A DNA stretch of 51,237 nt from Collinsella sp. (lineage in GTDB: Bacteria > Actinomycetota > Coriobacteriia > Coriobacteriales > Coriobacteriaceae), in the NCBI GenBank assembly GCA_019419455.1, contig DXZW01000008.1:1-51237 (forward strand), in the 5' to 3' direction. The translations under genes and the position numbers were made by a program. Under the pieces are notes generated by a model, which searched no databases, had not been told where the DNA came from, and worked only from the letters and a program-made list of their open reading frames with translations. Of the stretch, positions 23,199 to 31,564 are shown piece after piece; the stretch's first letter is position 1, and each line of letters starts with the position of its first letter.

Positions 23199-24058
23199 AG
23201 AGGGAAGCGTATAGGCTTCGAAGCCTTATCGACGATGCCGACGCCATCATCGTTGGCATCGGCTCGGGCATGTCAAGCGCCGCCGGGTTCAACCATTACA
23301 ACCGCGCAGGCATGGCGCGCGCCGGAATGACGGACTGGCAGCAAGCCTTTGGCTTCAAGAGCCTTTTCGACGGCTTCTACTACCTCTACCCCAGCCTCGA
23401 GCAGCAATGGGCCTACTACGCGCGATATATCGATTTCATGCTGCGCGAGCCGACCTCGCAGCCCTATCTCGACCTACGGTCCCTCATCGGCCATAAGGAT
23501 TACTTCATCCTGAGCACCAATGTAGACACCCAAGTCGAGAAGACGTTTCCCGCCGAGAGGATCTGCAACTATCAGGGAAGCTTCGCGCACCTTCAGTGCA
23601 AGCAGCCATGCTGTGACGAGCTCTTCGACGCGAGTCCCTACGTCGAACGCATGCTCGCGGGCATGGCGGGGTTCGAGATCCGCAGCGAAGATGTCCCCCG
23701 ATGCCCGCATTGCGGCTGGCAGCTCGTGCCGTGGGTGCGCGACGACACGTTTCTGCAGGGCGTGGCATGGCGCGAGAGCCTCGAACGATACGAGCGCTTC
23801 GTGCGCGAGCGCGGTAGTAGCCGCATGCTGTTGCTGGAGCTCGGCGTGGGCGAGATAACCCCCGGCATCATCACGCTCCCGTTTTGGAGCATGGCCGCGA
23901 AGCTGCCGGACGCGCACCTGCTGAGCGTAAACATCTCGAGCGGCTCGGCGCCGCTGCAGCTCGGAAGTAAGGCGGAGGCGATCCAGGCCGATTTGAGCAC
24001 GCTGCTCTCGGCGGCGCGGGCAGGCACGATGACGACAAAGGGGTGTTCGCCTGCGTGA
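23186..24058 (+). CDS. Sirtuin-like protein of SirTM type (copy 3)
   Basis: A 290-residue Sir2-fold protein. It has VGIGSGMSSAAGFN (NAD loop, about 22-35), LSTNVDTQV, and NYQGSFAHLQC (about 127-137), with Gln at the catalytic His position as in SirTM enzymes. The zinc ribbon uses CKQPCC and CPHC (about 173). The ending ELGVGEITPGIITLPFW matches copy 1. The start is ATG 23186, overlapping copy 2 by 13 bases. This is the most canonical SirTM-like copy. Class M sirtuins add ADP-ribose to a target, often a lipoylated GcvH-like carrier, and a macrodomain removes it; neither partner is in the window. An IS remnant begins shortly downstream. Confidence 0.8.
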   Translation: MPSLEREAYRLRSLIDDADAIIVGIGSGMSSAAGFNHYNRAGMARAGMTDWQQAFGFKSLFDGFYYLYPSLEQQWAYYARYIDFMLREPTSQPYLDLRSLIGHKDYFILSTNVDTQVEKTFPAERICNYQGSFAHLQCKQPCCDELFDASPYVERMLAGMAGFEIRSEDVPRCPHCGWQLVPWVRDDTFLQGVAWRESLERYERFVRERGSSRMLLLELGVGEITPGIITLPFWSMAAKLPDAHLLSVNISSGSAPLQLGSKAEAIQADLSTLLSAARAGTMTTKGCSPA

Positions 24059-24082
24059 ACGGGCTGCGTCCGGCCATCGTGC

Positions 24083-24535
24083 TCATAGAGGCGATAGACG
24101 CGAAATGAGCCGTAGGGCCCTGTCGTTGGGGTTGGGGTCGGAGTCGGACGATTTGAGTGGGATTCCGTTCTCCGTGGTCTTCTGTAAACAGTAGGCGTGC
24201 GCGACCGACGATAAGCCGACCGAGCTCATGACGTCGGGCTTCGACCGCCCCGAGTCGACCACGGCGCTCGCGGCGGCCACCTTGGTGTCCCAGTCGTACG
24301 ACCTCTTGCATCCCATGTCGAGCAGGTCCTCCCGTCCAGCCGAGCGGAACGCCTGCTCCCATTGTCTCACGGAGCTCGGGGAAACTCCGAGTCTGCGGGC
24401 GACGGCCCAGGGGGCTGAGGCCCCTCTCGAACATGTCGACGGCAGCGGACCTGACGCCCGGACCGTACGTGGTCATAGATAAGCCTCCCATTCCTCGGAC
24501 TTTAGTTTTCTGTCCAAGAAATGAGAGGCAGTTCA
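24083..24535 (-). mobile_element. IS3-family remnant with frameshifted orfA
   Basis: One terminal repeat (24512-24535; TGAACTGCCTCTCATTTCTT on the minus strand) closely matches the ends of the elements at 31526 and 50637. A broken orfA follows: MTTYGPGVRSAAVDMFERG from 24476, then a frameshift near 24420, then VARRLGVSPSSVRQWEQAF and WDTKVAAASAVVDSGRSKP. The reading ends at 24083 in unrelated residues. There is no orfB or second end, so the copy is deleted and inactive. It borders the sirtuin operon, and its insertion may have removed what followed that operon. Confidence 0.75.
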
Positions 24536-24897
24536 CATCGCTGCAGGCCCCTACAGGTGGGCGATATTCTACGCCTTGCGGCACCCCGTCGCCCACGGAG
24601 GTTAAACGTACACGTAAGCCGTACTCTGAAAGCCGCGGCTTCCGGCAAGTAGTTTATACCACGAAAGGTCGCCTTCAATGCGTATAGCTCGCAAAATAAC
24701 ACTCACCGGGCCGTTACTCCTTGATTCTCATGTTCATCCCGCTCCCCTCTTGAGCTCACCGCCCGCGCATGCTATTTAGGTTATCGGTGGCTCCTCATTA
24801 GCTTGCTTCCAAATGTCTATAAAACAGTTCAAGTCGCCCAATGGGAGCGCTTCTTCAGGGTCTGCCAAGTTATGAAAGACCGCGCATTCTACCTGGC
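24536..24897. other. Intergenic region with no supported gene
   Basis: About 360 bases between the IS remnant and the unknown two-gene cassette. The A+T content is higher than in flanking genes. I see no open frame with a ribosome site, nor a clear terminator. Confidence 0.5.
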
Positions 24898-26430
24898 CTA
24901 CGAATAAGCAACTTTGTTGACGCCGACGAGCCCTCGCTCAAAGAAGACAACGTCTGCGGTGTGAAGGTTCGTCGTTTTCACCGAAGGCGCAGAGAGTCGG
25001 GCCGCCGTCGAAACGGCGGCCGTCTTTACCCTCGCCGTCTTAACGCTTGCCTCTTTGATGCCGAGCATCGAGAGCAGGCGCTTGGGAACCTCGTAGTCTT
25101 GCTCGACGAGGCCGAAGAACGTGACGCCGTTCTCGACGCACGCCTTCATGATGCAGGACGAGACGGGCCTGAACGCCATGCTTCCCGCCGCTCCGCCGAC
25201 GAAGGACCCGATGAGCACAGGGAAAGCTGCCCCGCCTGTCAAGGCGGTCGCGACAGCGGCTCCGCCGAGCATCATGACGGTTGAGAACACGGATTGGCCC
25301 ATGTTGCTCGCCATCTCGACGGGCGCGATCTGCCCCGACGCCACGAGATAGGAGTTTCGGCACGTTTCCATGGTCAGCACGACGAGCGACGCGATGACGT
25401 TCGCGCCCCTCGATCCCATTGCGGCGGCCTTTACCGTCTCGCCGAAGGCGCCCTTTGCTGCTGCGGCCGTGATCGCCGCGGTCGCCGATCCGGACACGAA
25501 CCCGTTAGCGGCGCCGGCGCATGCCGCCGTCCCGATGGATTTCAAGTGCTCGTCGTCAATTTCTCCTTCTGCGATCAGGTAATCGATAGCGCGGTAGATC
25601 TCGGGGGCAACGCTCAGCGCCGCGCTCAGGGCGGCGGCTGTGCCGCCGGCCTTGAGCGATTGCTTCACTATGTCGCTTGCGGCGATTAGCTGGGACGTGG
25701 TCATGCCGTCGTCCGCAGGGTCGAGCTTCTTCTTGTTTGAGACGTCGATCGCCTTTCGGCGCATCTCCTCGTTCGTGGCGGGCCTGCCCTCGACGCCCTC
25801 AGGGGTCTTGATTCGATCCGTCATGTTGTCGCGCACCTTCGTCCAGCGCCGCACCTCTTCGTCCAAGCCGCGGCCTTTCGCGCGCTCGATGCGCATCAGC
25901 GTATACTGCTTGGCTGCTTCGAGCTTGTCCGACGGGATCAGGCCGCTCATGTCGCCGTAGAGTAAGTCGTCTGGGGTCTTGCCCGTGAAGCCCTTCTCGA
26001 CGGCCCACTCGTCAAAAGAGAGGTCCGCATATCTTTTCGGCCTGCCGTTGTACGAATCGCGAAGCGTTGTCGCGAGCTTGCGCGCGATGTTCTTAGGGTC
26101 GGTCAGGAACTTGAGTTGGTACTGGTCGGCGCCCCAGGCCACATCCGCAGACCCGAGGTCGTGCGAGTCGAGCCTGACACCCTTGGCGTCAACCCTTTTA
26201 ACGGCTGCATCGACGTTTGCCGTCCCAAAGGCCCATTCCTCTGCCAGGAATCCCTTGAGGGAGTCCTGCGCCGCCTTGCTGTTCTTATAGTAGTCGTAGG
26301 AGTTCATCGCGGAGTACAGCTCCTCGATGGCGGCCTCCACGCTGTTCACCCAACTCGCAGCATCCATCCCGGCGGGCACGGCAGCGGCATAGCGCGCGGA
26401 GAACTCGAACCCCTTGTCGAAATCGTTCAT
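24898..26430 (-). CDS. Unknown protein with Ala/Gly-rich membrane region
   Basis: I do not recognise this 510-residue protein. Residues 1-240 are soluble, helical and charged, with the WGADQYQLKFLTDPKNIARK and WAVEKGFTGKTPDDLLYGD segments. Residues about 250-430 are very rich in Ala and Gly with small-residue repeats (GTAAALSAALS, GAANGFVSGSATAAITAA, LTGGAAFPVLIGSFVGGAAG), as in glycine-zipper membrane helices of pore-forming effectors. The end is a basic, Thr/Val-rich tail. The start is ATG 26430, two bases after the stop of the upstream gene, so the pair is translationally coupled. A membrane-acting effector (toxin or abortive infection protein) is possible but not shown. Confidence 0.5.
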   Translation of the reverse strand: MNDFDKGFEFSARYAAAVPAGMDAASWVNSVEAAIEELYSAMNSYDYYKNSKAAQDSLKGFLAEEWAFGTANVDAAVKRVDAKGVRLDSHDLGSADVAWGADQYQLKFLTDPKNIARKLATTLRDSYNGRPKRYADLSFDEWAVEKGFTGKTPDDLLYGDMSGLIPSDKLEAAKQYTLMRIERAKGRGLDEEVRRWTKVRDNMTDRIKTPEGVEGRPATNEEMRRKAIDVSNKKKLDPADDGMTTSQLIAASDIVKQSLKAGGTAAALSAALSVAPEIYRAIDYLIAEGEIDDEHLKSIGTAACAGAANGFVSGSATAAITAAAAKGAFGETVKAAAMGSRGANVIASLVVLTMETCRNSYLVASGQIAPVEMASNMGQSVFSTVMMLGGAAVATALTGGAAFPVLIGSFVGGAAGSMAFRPVSSCIMKACVENGVTFFGLVEQDYEVPKRLLSMLGIKEASVKTARVKTAAVSTAARLSAPSVKTTNLHTADVVFFERGLVGVNKVAYS

Positions 26431-26432
26431 TC

Positions 26433-27083
26433 CTACGCCTCGACGAAGCTCTTGAGCTTCTCGTGGTAGAAGCGTTTCACAGCGTACTGGTAACGCTGCT
26501 CGCGAATCTCGGCCGCCTTCTGATGGAGGACGACAGCCTGGTTGATGCCGTTCGCGCCATCGACGGCAGCCCTTCCGATGGTCTTGCCTACCATCTTGGC
26601 AAAACCAAGCACGGGATTGGAATCATTGTTTTCTTCGGGTTCCGCCGTCACCTTTTCGGGGCGTAGGGCTGCGAGAAGGTCATCGAACTCCATGCCGTGC
26701 CTCTTTGCCCTTTCGAGGAACTTCCAGTAGTCCTCCTTGGAAGGTGGTTCGGTATTCACCGTGATGCAGGCGTGGTTCCCGCTCACGCCGATGTAGACGC
26801 CTTCCTCATCGATGGCTTCGGGGTTGTCGAGCCGAATCGCATCGATGTAGTCCCCAGTGCCTTCCGGCCAGCCGATGAAGACGACCTTCTGGCTCGACGA
26901 GATGGCGGTTTGAGCGAACTGGTCCTCGTTGAAGATGGAGGCGTCGACGCTGCCGTCGACGGGCCCGGTCGGACCAGCCTCGGTGTCATCGTTCTTCCCG
27001 ATCATGTTGTAGAGAAGCTTGGAGAACTTGCCGGTGTTTCCAGCCTCGACAATAAGAACCGATTCGGCGGTGTTGAACATCAT
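26433..27083 (-). CDS. Unknown protein, first gene of a two-gene cassette
   Basis: A 216-residue protein I do not recognise. I start at ATG 27083 (MMFNTAESVLIVEAGNTGKF); an alternative is ATG 27080. The N-terminal 120 residues are a predicted alpha/beta domain with hydrophobic strands SVLIVEAG, KVVFIGWP and GVYIGVSGNHACITVN. A proline-rich linker follows, then a C-terminal helical region with basic residues (IREQRYQYAVKRFYHEKLKS). There is no signal peptide. The two genes overlap almost exactly (2-base gap), so they probably form a functional pair. Partner or sensor for the membrane protein encoded next is one possibility. Confidence 0.5.
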   Translation of the reverse strand: MMFNTAESVLIVEAGNTGKFSKLLYNMIGKNDDTEAGPTGPVDGSVDASIFNEDQFAQTAISSSQKVVFIGWPEGTGDYIDAIRLDNPEAIDEEGVYIGVSGNHACITVNTEPPSKEDYWKFLERAKRHGMEFDDLLAALRPEKVTAEPEENNDSNPVLGFAKMVGKTIGRAAVDGANGINQAVVLHQKAAEIREQRYQYAVKRFYHEKLKSFVEA

Positions 27084-27179
27084 TGGCAACCTATCTAGAG
27101 GAAATAAATCGTTGAGGCAATTATAACCCCGAGATAAACAGCCATATTCAGTTGCCAACTTAATATCGGGAGGGTTTGC

Positions 27180-27977
27180 ATGGCGACGATGACCAACGCC
27201 ACGCAGATGTTCACGTCCTGCTCGGCCCTGGAGACGATCTACGCGACGAGCTTCACCAACGTGATCTCTAGCTCGGGGTCAATGTTCTACGGGTACAACA
27301 AGCTGGTGGGCGGCACCGACGGGTTCGTGCCATCGTCCACCAGCGCGGGCTCGGTCTGCAAGTTGGGGGCGGGCGGCGTGCTCACCAACCCCAACTCGGA
27401 CGTGCGCGAGTGGTTCAGGGTGTTCGTCTACGACGACGGGACGCCGGACTTCACCGTGTCGGGCTCGGCGGACGGCTCCAAGACGCTTTTGGACATCCAG
27501 GCGGCTGTGCGCCAACGCGAGGTACCAGGCCGCGGGCGTCATCCCCGGATACAGCTACCGCACGCAGTTCCGAACGGTGTCGATGCGCTCCGACATGGGG
27601 ACGCTGGCCGCCGTGAACATGAACTACTGGTTCTACGGGCTCAACGCCATCACCTCGTTCGTGGGGCTGGGGAACCTCGCCAACGTGGCGTCGATGTGCT
27701 ACGCGTTCACCAGCTGCACGGGGATCGCGGCGCTCGACCTGACGGGGTTCGACCCGTCGGAGCTCACGGACCTGTTCTACGCCTTCTCGGGGTGCTCGAA
27801 CCTGGTGACCATCACCGTGGACCCCACCTGGGCGCTGCCAAGCGAGGCCTCTGGCGCGGGCACGTTCTACAACTGCCGGGCGATCGTCGGCGGGAACGGC
27901 ACGGCATACTCTTCGAGCAACTACGGGGACGCGTACATGAGGACGCCTACATCGAGCCGAGGAGCGGAAGGAGATGA
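27180..27977 (+). pseudogene. Frameshifted BspA-like leucine-rich repeat surface protein
   Basis: The first frame (27180 on) reads MATMTNATQMFTSCSALETI, a BspA/DUF285 repeat with the 'MFTSCSALE' pattern. After about position 27500 the same protein continues in another frame (ARYQAAGVIPGYSYRTQF, then SMCYAFTSCTGIAALDLTGF and LFYAFSGCSNLVTI) to about 27945. A single-base indel near 27500 thus splits it. There is no signal peptide or anchor, so it is also a fragment of a larger gene. BspA-like proteins are cell-surface adhesins that recombine readily. No ribosome-binding site precedes the ATG. Confidence 0.75.
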
Positions 27978-28236
27978 CGGCGGCGACCGCCCCGGGAGCC
28001 GGGCGCGCGAGGGAGATATCAGTCCTTGGCGCATCGTTACCGATCTGGACGCCTTGTCGTGCTTGACGGCGTCGGCCACTCATTGGTGGGCTCCCAAATG
28101 GATGGGTGCCGGCAGAAACGCTTGCTCGCGTTGCGACCAGGGGTAGCTTCCTTGCCTTGGCGACGTTATGTTGCGATACGGGATTAAGTTATATTAGACT
28201 TACTTTTATCGTTCTGTTGGCAACCGAGGGGGCACC

Positions 28237-28878
28237 ATGGCACGCACCGCCGACGAATACAAGCAGCTTTCCATCAGGGAATTCACGAAGGCCGCGAAGG
28301 TGTACGAATCGGGCCATGCCGGCATCTACGAGATGTGCAAGGATGACTATTCGCAGATGCTCGCCGAGCTGGAGCGCGAGCCATTCGCCGACGTTCTCGA
28401 CGTAGGGTGCGGAACGGGCGCGGTCATTGAGCTGCTGCATGAAAAATACCCCGACGCGCACTACGTCGGCCTCGACCTGACGCCCGACATGATTGCCGTT
28501 GCGCAGGCGAAAAGCCTAAACGGATGCGAGTTCGTTGTCGGCGACGCGGAGGATTTGCCCTTCCCCGCCAACAGTTTCGACGCCGTCTTGTCTTCGAACA
28601 GCTTCCACCACTACCCCAACCCGGAGAAATTTTTCGCCGGCGTCGCGCGCGTGCTGCGCCCCGGCGGCCGCCTCATCCTACGCGACTACACGGCAAACGA
28701 TTTCGCCGTATGGCTTATGAATACGTTCGAGCTGCCGCTTGCCCGCCTGGCCGGCCACGGCGACGTGCGCATATTGAAGCAATCCCAGTTCCGTGCCATG
28801 GCCGAAGAAGCCGGCCTTTCCGTGCTGGCCATGGAGGCTCAAAAAGGTTGGCGCGCGCACCTGGTAGCGCAAAAATAA
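28237..28878 (+). CDS. Class I SAM-dependent methyltransferase
   Basis: A 213-residue enzyme. It has the SAM-binding motif I DVLDVGCGTGAVIELL (about 47-62), motif II GLDLTPDMIAVAQ, motif III EDLPFPANSFDAVLSSNSFH, and a post-motif RVLRPGGRLILRDY. This is the Methyltransf_11 pattern of UbiE-like or arsenite/small-molecule methyltransferases. The N-terminus (FTKAAKVYESGHAGIYEM) is typical of the UbiE group. The start is ATG 28237 with GAGGGGG. It stands alone; the substrate is unknown. It lies in the accessory region. Confidence 0.85.
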   Translation: MARTADEYKQLSIREFTKAAKVYESGHAGIYEMCKDDYSQMLAELEREPFADVLDVGCGTGAVIELLHEKYPDAHYVGLDLTPDMIAVAQAKSLNGCEFVVGDAEDLPFPANSFDAVLSSNSFHHYPNPEKFFAGVARVLRPGGRLILRDYTANDFAVWLMNTFELPLARLAGHGDVRILKQSQFRAMAEEAGLSVLAMEAQKGWRAHLVAQK

Positions 28879-29039
28879 CCGAATTAGAGGCTTGAGTTGC
28901 GCAGGGCTGCCGGTGATGTGCCCGAAGAAGCTCTGCCGGTATCCGGGAAGCCTCCGAGTGTTGTTGCGAGAAGGAACTGCGCTGTGGCAGAAAAGGTTAA
29001 ACTCTCCGGCATGCCGGAAACCACACCACATCCATGGCG

Positions 29040-29435
29040 CTAGGCCGCAATCCACTCGTGCAATGTTGTCGAGAGCCGCCTGTCCACATCTTTTCTGGTA
29101 GCTTCGCATTCGTCCGGATGCTCTTTGGCTGAGCGGAATATGAAGCGCATAACGAATTTCAAGCCCACCGGTAATGCCATTCTGAGCATAGACTCGGGCA
29201 ATACGAAATGGGCGCCGTATCGATAAGCGACCGCTTCGTATTCGCACTCATGCGGGCGCTCTTTAAGCCTCTGGTCCATTCGACTGACGTACTTACTCTC
29301 TTCCCAGAAGCTATCGGCGATGAACCCGAAAAGTGTCGCGGCCCTTGCGGGTCGCCCGCCGCGCGCATCCTGCAGCCGCAGAACGAGGTCCCCTACGCCG
29401 AGGGGTAAGAGCCTGTTCTCAACGCCGCCCGTCAA
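29040..29435 (-). CDS. Hypothetical protein, doubtful start
   Basis: An open frame of 131 codons starting at TTG with no clear ribosome site. The later part (from about residue 35: FGFIADSFWEESKYVSRMDQ, AYRYGAHFVLPESMLRM, FVMRFIFRSAKEHPDECEAT) has protein-like composition and may be the genuine product or a truncated C-terminus. I do not recognise it. Confidence 0.35.
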   Translation of the reverse strand: MTGGVENRLLPLGVGDLVLRLQDARGGRPARAATLFGFIADSFWEESKYVSRMDQRLKERPHECEYEAVAYRYGAHFVLPESMLRMALPVGLKFVMRFIFRSAKEHPDECEATRKDVDRRLSTTLHEWIAA

Positions 29436-29528
29436 AAAGGAACGCTCCGCTCTCGGCGGGAAAGCCGTCGCGCTGCCCGCTCCGCCTCTTCGATTCTGGC
29501 AGGCGCCCGAAATTGGGGCGCCCCTTGA

Positions 29529-30521
29529 TCAGCTTAGCCCGTTGATGGTTTCCTCGAGCTCTAACATGTAGGCGACTATCTCATCGATGCTCGGGTAGCT
29601 GCCGAACAGCATCGGCCTCATCGAGGCGTAATCGGCCGCCAGCTCGTCGAGCCTGCCCTTTGGAGGGACGAGCCTGAGCGTGCCGGGCCTCGCGTCGGCC
29701 AGCTTGGCCCACGGCGTGCGGTAGAACTTCTCCTTGAACCTGACGACCTGTTCGAGAAGGCCGGGCTGCGCTACGGCACGGCCGAGCACGAACGAGTGGC
29801 CAAGGCGGTACATGTCGTAGTAATGGCGGGAGTAGCGCCTGGGCATAGCCTTGCCCTCGGGCCTGTTGGCCTCCTGGTGCAGGATGGTGGCCTTCTCCCA
29901 GAACGTGCGCTCAGGACTCGCGGTTCGCACCGTGGTCGACAGCTCGGGCCCGAACGGAACCACGTCCGCCGCGTACGGGGTTATCGCCGCGTCCTCGGAG
30001 GGCGACCATGCCGCCATGGGCCCTATCTCCAGCTTGATGGTATCGAGCGTACCCACCGACTCGTAGGAGCGCGGGTAGTCGAAGTACACAGTCTCCTCCT
30101 CGGCCCCGCACCTAACGGACGCTTCGGTGCCGAGGGACTCGGAGAGCGTAGCCCTGAGCTTCGGGGCAAAGGCGTCGGCCAGGAAGGCGTTCGTGCGCTC
30201 GATGCTGTCGGTCTTGAACCGCTCCTGCGCCGAGTTGCTGCGCGGCGCCCATGGTTCGTCCTCGCCGTAGCCCAGGAGTCGCCAATCGAGTATGAGGTCG
30301 ATGTCCTCCGAGAAGCGCTCGATGAGCCCGAAAGCCTTCGACAGGCTCGTACCGCCCTTGAACACCATGGACTCGGCGAAGCCGCTTCTGTGGAAAAGGT
30401 GGTCCAAGGTGTAGCACACCCAGAAGTCCTTCTCGACGACGGCCGGCGCAAGCGCCATCCTCTGCGCGGCGGCCTCGAAGACCAGCCTGCGCTCGCCGGT
30501 CGAGGCCCTAGCGATCCTGTC
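29529..30521 (-). CDS. AbiEii-type nucleotidyltransferase toxin
   Basis: A 330-residue protein of the AbiEii/AbiGii family. The nucleotidyltransferase signature is clear: GGTSLSK (57-63) and EDIDL (73-77) with downstream helical region. These enzymes use GTP or CTP to modify tRNA or other targets and act as toxins in type IV toxin-antitoxin systems that block phage growth. I start at ATG 30521 (MDRIARASTGER) with GGGAGG upstream; it overlaps the antitoxin gene by 14 bases, so the pair is coupled. The upstream longer frame is spurious. Confidence 0.85.
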   Translation of the reverse strand, partial: DRIARASTGERRLVFEAAAQRMALAPAVVEKDFWVCYTLDHLFHRSGFAESMVFKGGTSLSKAFGLIERFSEDIDLILDWRLLGYGEDEPWAPRSNSAQERFKTDSIERTNAFLADAFAPKLRATLSESLGTEASVRCGAEEETVYFDYPRSYESVGTLDTIKLEIGPMAAWSPSEDAAITPYAADVVPFGPELSTTVRTASPERTFWEKATILHQEANRPEGKAMPRRYSRHYYDMYRLGHSFVLGRAVAQPGLLEQVVRFKEKFYRTPWAKLADARPGTLRLVPPKGRLDELAADYASMRPMLFGSYPSIDEIVAYMLELEETINGLS

Positions 30522-31125
30522 CATGCTTCGCCTCCCATATCTTCTTCGCGGCGTCGGCAACCCAGGAGGTGAGCCCCGCCGACTCTTCCAGGAACGCGCC
30601 GGCCTGCCCTTCCGTAAGGTTGCGCGCGAGCGTTCCGATTTCCTCGTCGCCTACGTTCTCGCGTCCGAGCGCCTTGAGGGCCTGCACGATGGTGCAGGTG
30701 ACTTGCGAGCAGTCGAGCAGGTCGCGGTTGGCGCGGTGCCGGAGCTCGATATCGTACGGCCCATACACGTAGCGCTTGTACGGACCGCTGCTGACGTAGA
30801 CGAGCTTTGCGGGCACCTGCGTGTCGAGGCCCAGCGCATTGAGCGCCGCGTCGCCGGACGGTGCGACGATCCACTTGTTGGCACGGGCGATGGCGTGCAC
30901 GACCTCGTCGGCGCTGGCCGGCACCTCGGTGCCCATGAGCGCGCTGCGCTCCGGCGCGTAGTAGACGCCGCGGATGGCGCGGGCGATCCCTCCCTTTGCA
31001 TGCAAGCGCCCGAGCGCGTTGGCAGCATTGCGTCGGCCTGCGACGTCGGAGAAGTCGGCGGCTGTGAAGGCCCTGCCGGCTCCGAAGCTCTCTATGCGCT
31101 TAGCGATGGCCTCTGCTTCTGTCAT
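30508..31125 (-). CDS. AbiEi-like antitoxin / repressor (DUF6088 type)
   Basis: A 205-residue protein. The N-terminus is a winged helix (AFTAADFSDVAGRRNAANAL, then GRLHAKGGIARAIRGVYYAP), with a C-terminal domain (from about 75) characteristic of AbiEi/DUF6088 antitoxins (APSGDAALNALGL; YVSSGPYKRYVYG). The protein neutralises AbiEii without direct binding and represses its own promoter. The start is ATG 31125 with AAAGGAGG. A perfect inverted repeat over the promoter (31139-31172) fits autorepression. Confidence 0.85.
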   Translation of the reverse strand: MTEAEAIAKRIESFGAGRAFTAADFSDVAGRRNAANALGRLHAKGGIARAIRGVYYAPERSALMGTEVPASADEVVHAIARANKWIVAPSGDAALNALGLDTQVPAKLVYVSSGPYKRYVYGPYDIELRHRANRDLLDCSQVTCTIVQALKALGRENVGDEEIGTLARNLTEGQAGAFLEESAGLTSWVADAAKKIWEAKHGQDR

Positions 31126-31138
31126 AGCGTTCCTCCTT

Positions 31139-31172
31139 TTTGATGAAAATAGTATATACCTTTTTCATCAAA
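31139..31172 (-). promoter_or_regulatory. AbiEi operator: perfect 11-bp inverted repeat
   Basis: TTTGATGAAAA (31139-31149) and TTTTCATCAAA (31162-31172) flank a 12-base centre containing TATACT on the minus strand, a plausible -10 box. Antitoxin binding here would block the promoter of the toxin-antitoxin operon. Confidence 0.7.
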
Positions 31173-31235
31173 TTGCCTCTGATTGCCCTGGTCACCCACG
31201 CATCGCGCCCGCGGTCCCTCGCCGCGCCGGCACGC

Positions 31236-31457
31236 GGGCATCTTGATCGTGCGCACCGGCTTGCGCGTCTTCGGCTCTGTGACCTCGAACGCGCAGAAGG
31301 CGAGAGGTTTGTCGGAGACGGCTTCAGAGAAGCGGAGGTACTCGTCCTTGGTCCCGAACTGCATCTCGCCGGCCTCCTTGCCGCCCATCTTGTCCACCTT
31401 GTGGACCGGGTTCTTCTCCAGGTTGTAGTAGCGATCGGCGTGGTCGAAGATGCTGGG
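31236..31457 (-). pseudogene. Tyrosine recombinase (integrase) remnant with internal deletion
   Basis: Reading on the minus strand gives HADRYYNLEKNPVHKVDKMG and WTKDEYLRFSEAV-type sequence (here GTKDEYLRFSEAVSDKPL), which is the N-terminal core of a tyrosine integrase. It then jumps directly to TEPKTRKPVRTIKMP, which is normally found about 60 residues later, so the catalytic first Arg segment is missing. An in-frame stop (31458-31460) truncates the start. The fragment is a relic of an integrative element. It lies between the toxin-antitoxin operon and the IS element. Confidence 0.7.
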
Positions 31458-31564
31458 TTATCCGAGCATAGCGGCATATAGGTTGCCGAGGGGTTGTAAA
31501 AAGATAAAGCCCCCGACCATCACAGTGAACTGCGCCCCAATTCTTGGACGGGCTAATAAGCGGC

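Noticed and set aside
24536..24897. A possible small gene in the gap before the two-gene cassette
   Set aside because: The short frames have no ribosome site and no protein-like composition.
27577..28146. A separate 189-residue gene beginning inside the BspA-like fragment
   Set aside because: It is the continuation of the same leucine-rich repeat protein in a shifted frame, and its last 60 residues are not protein-like.
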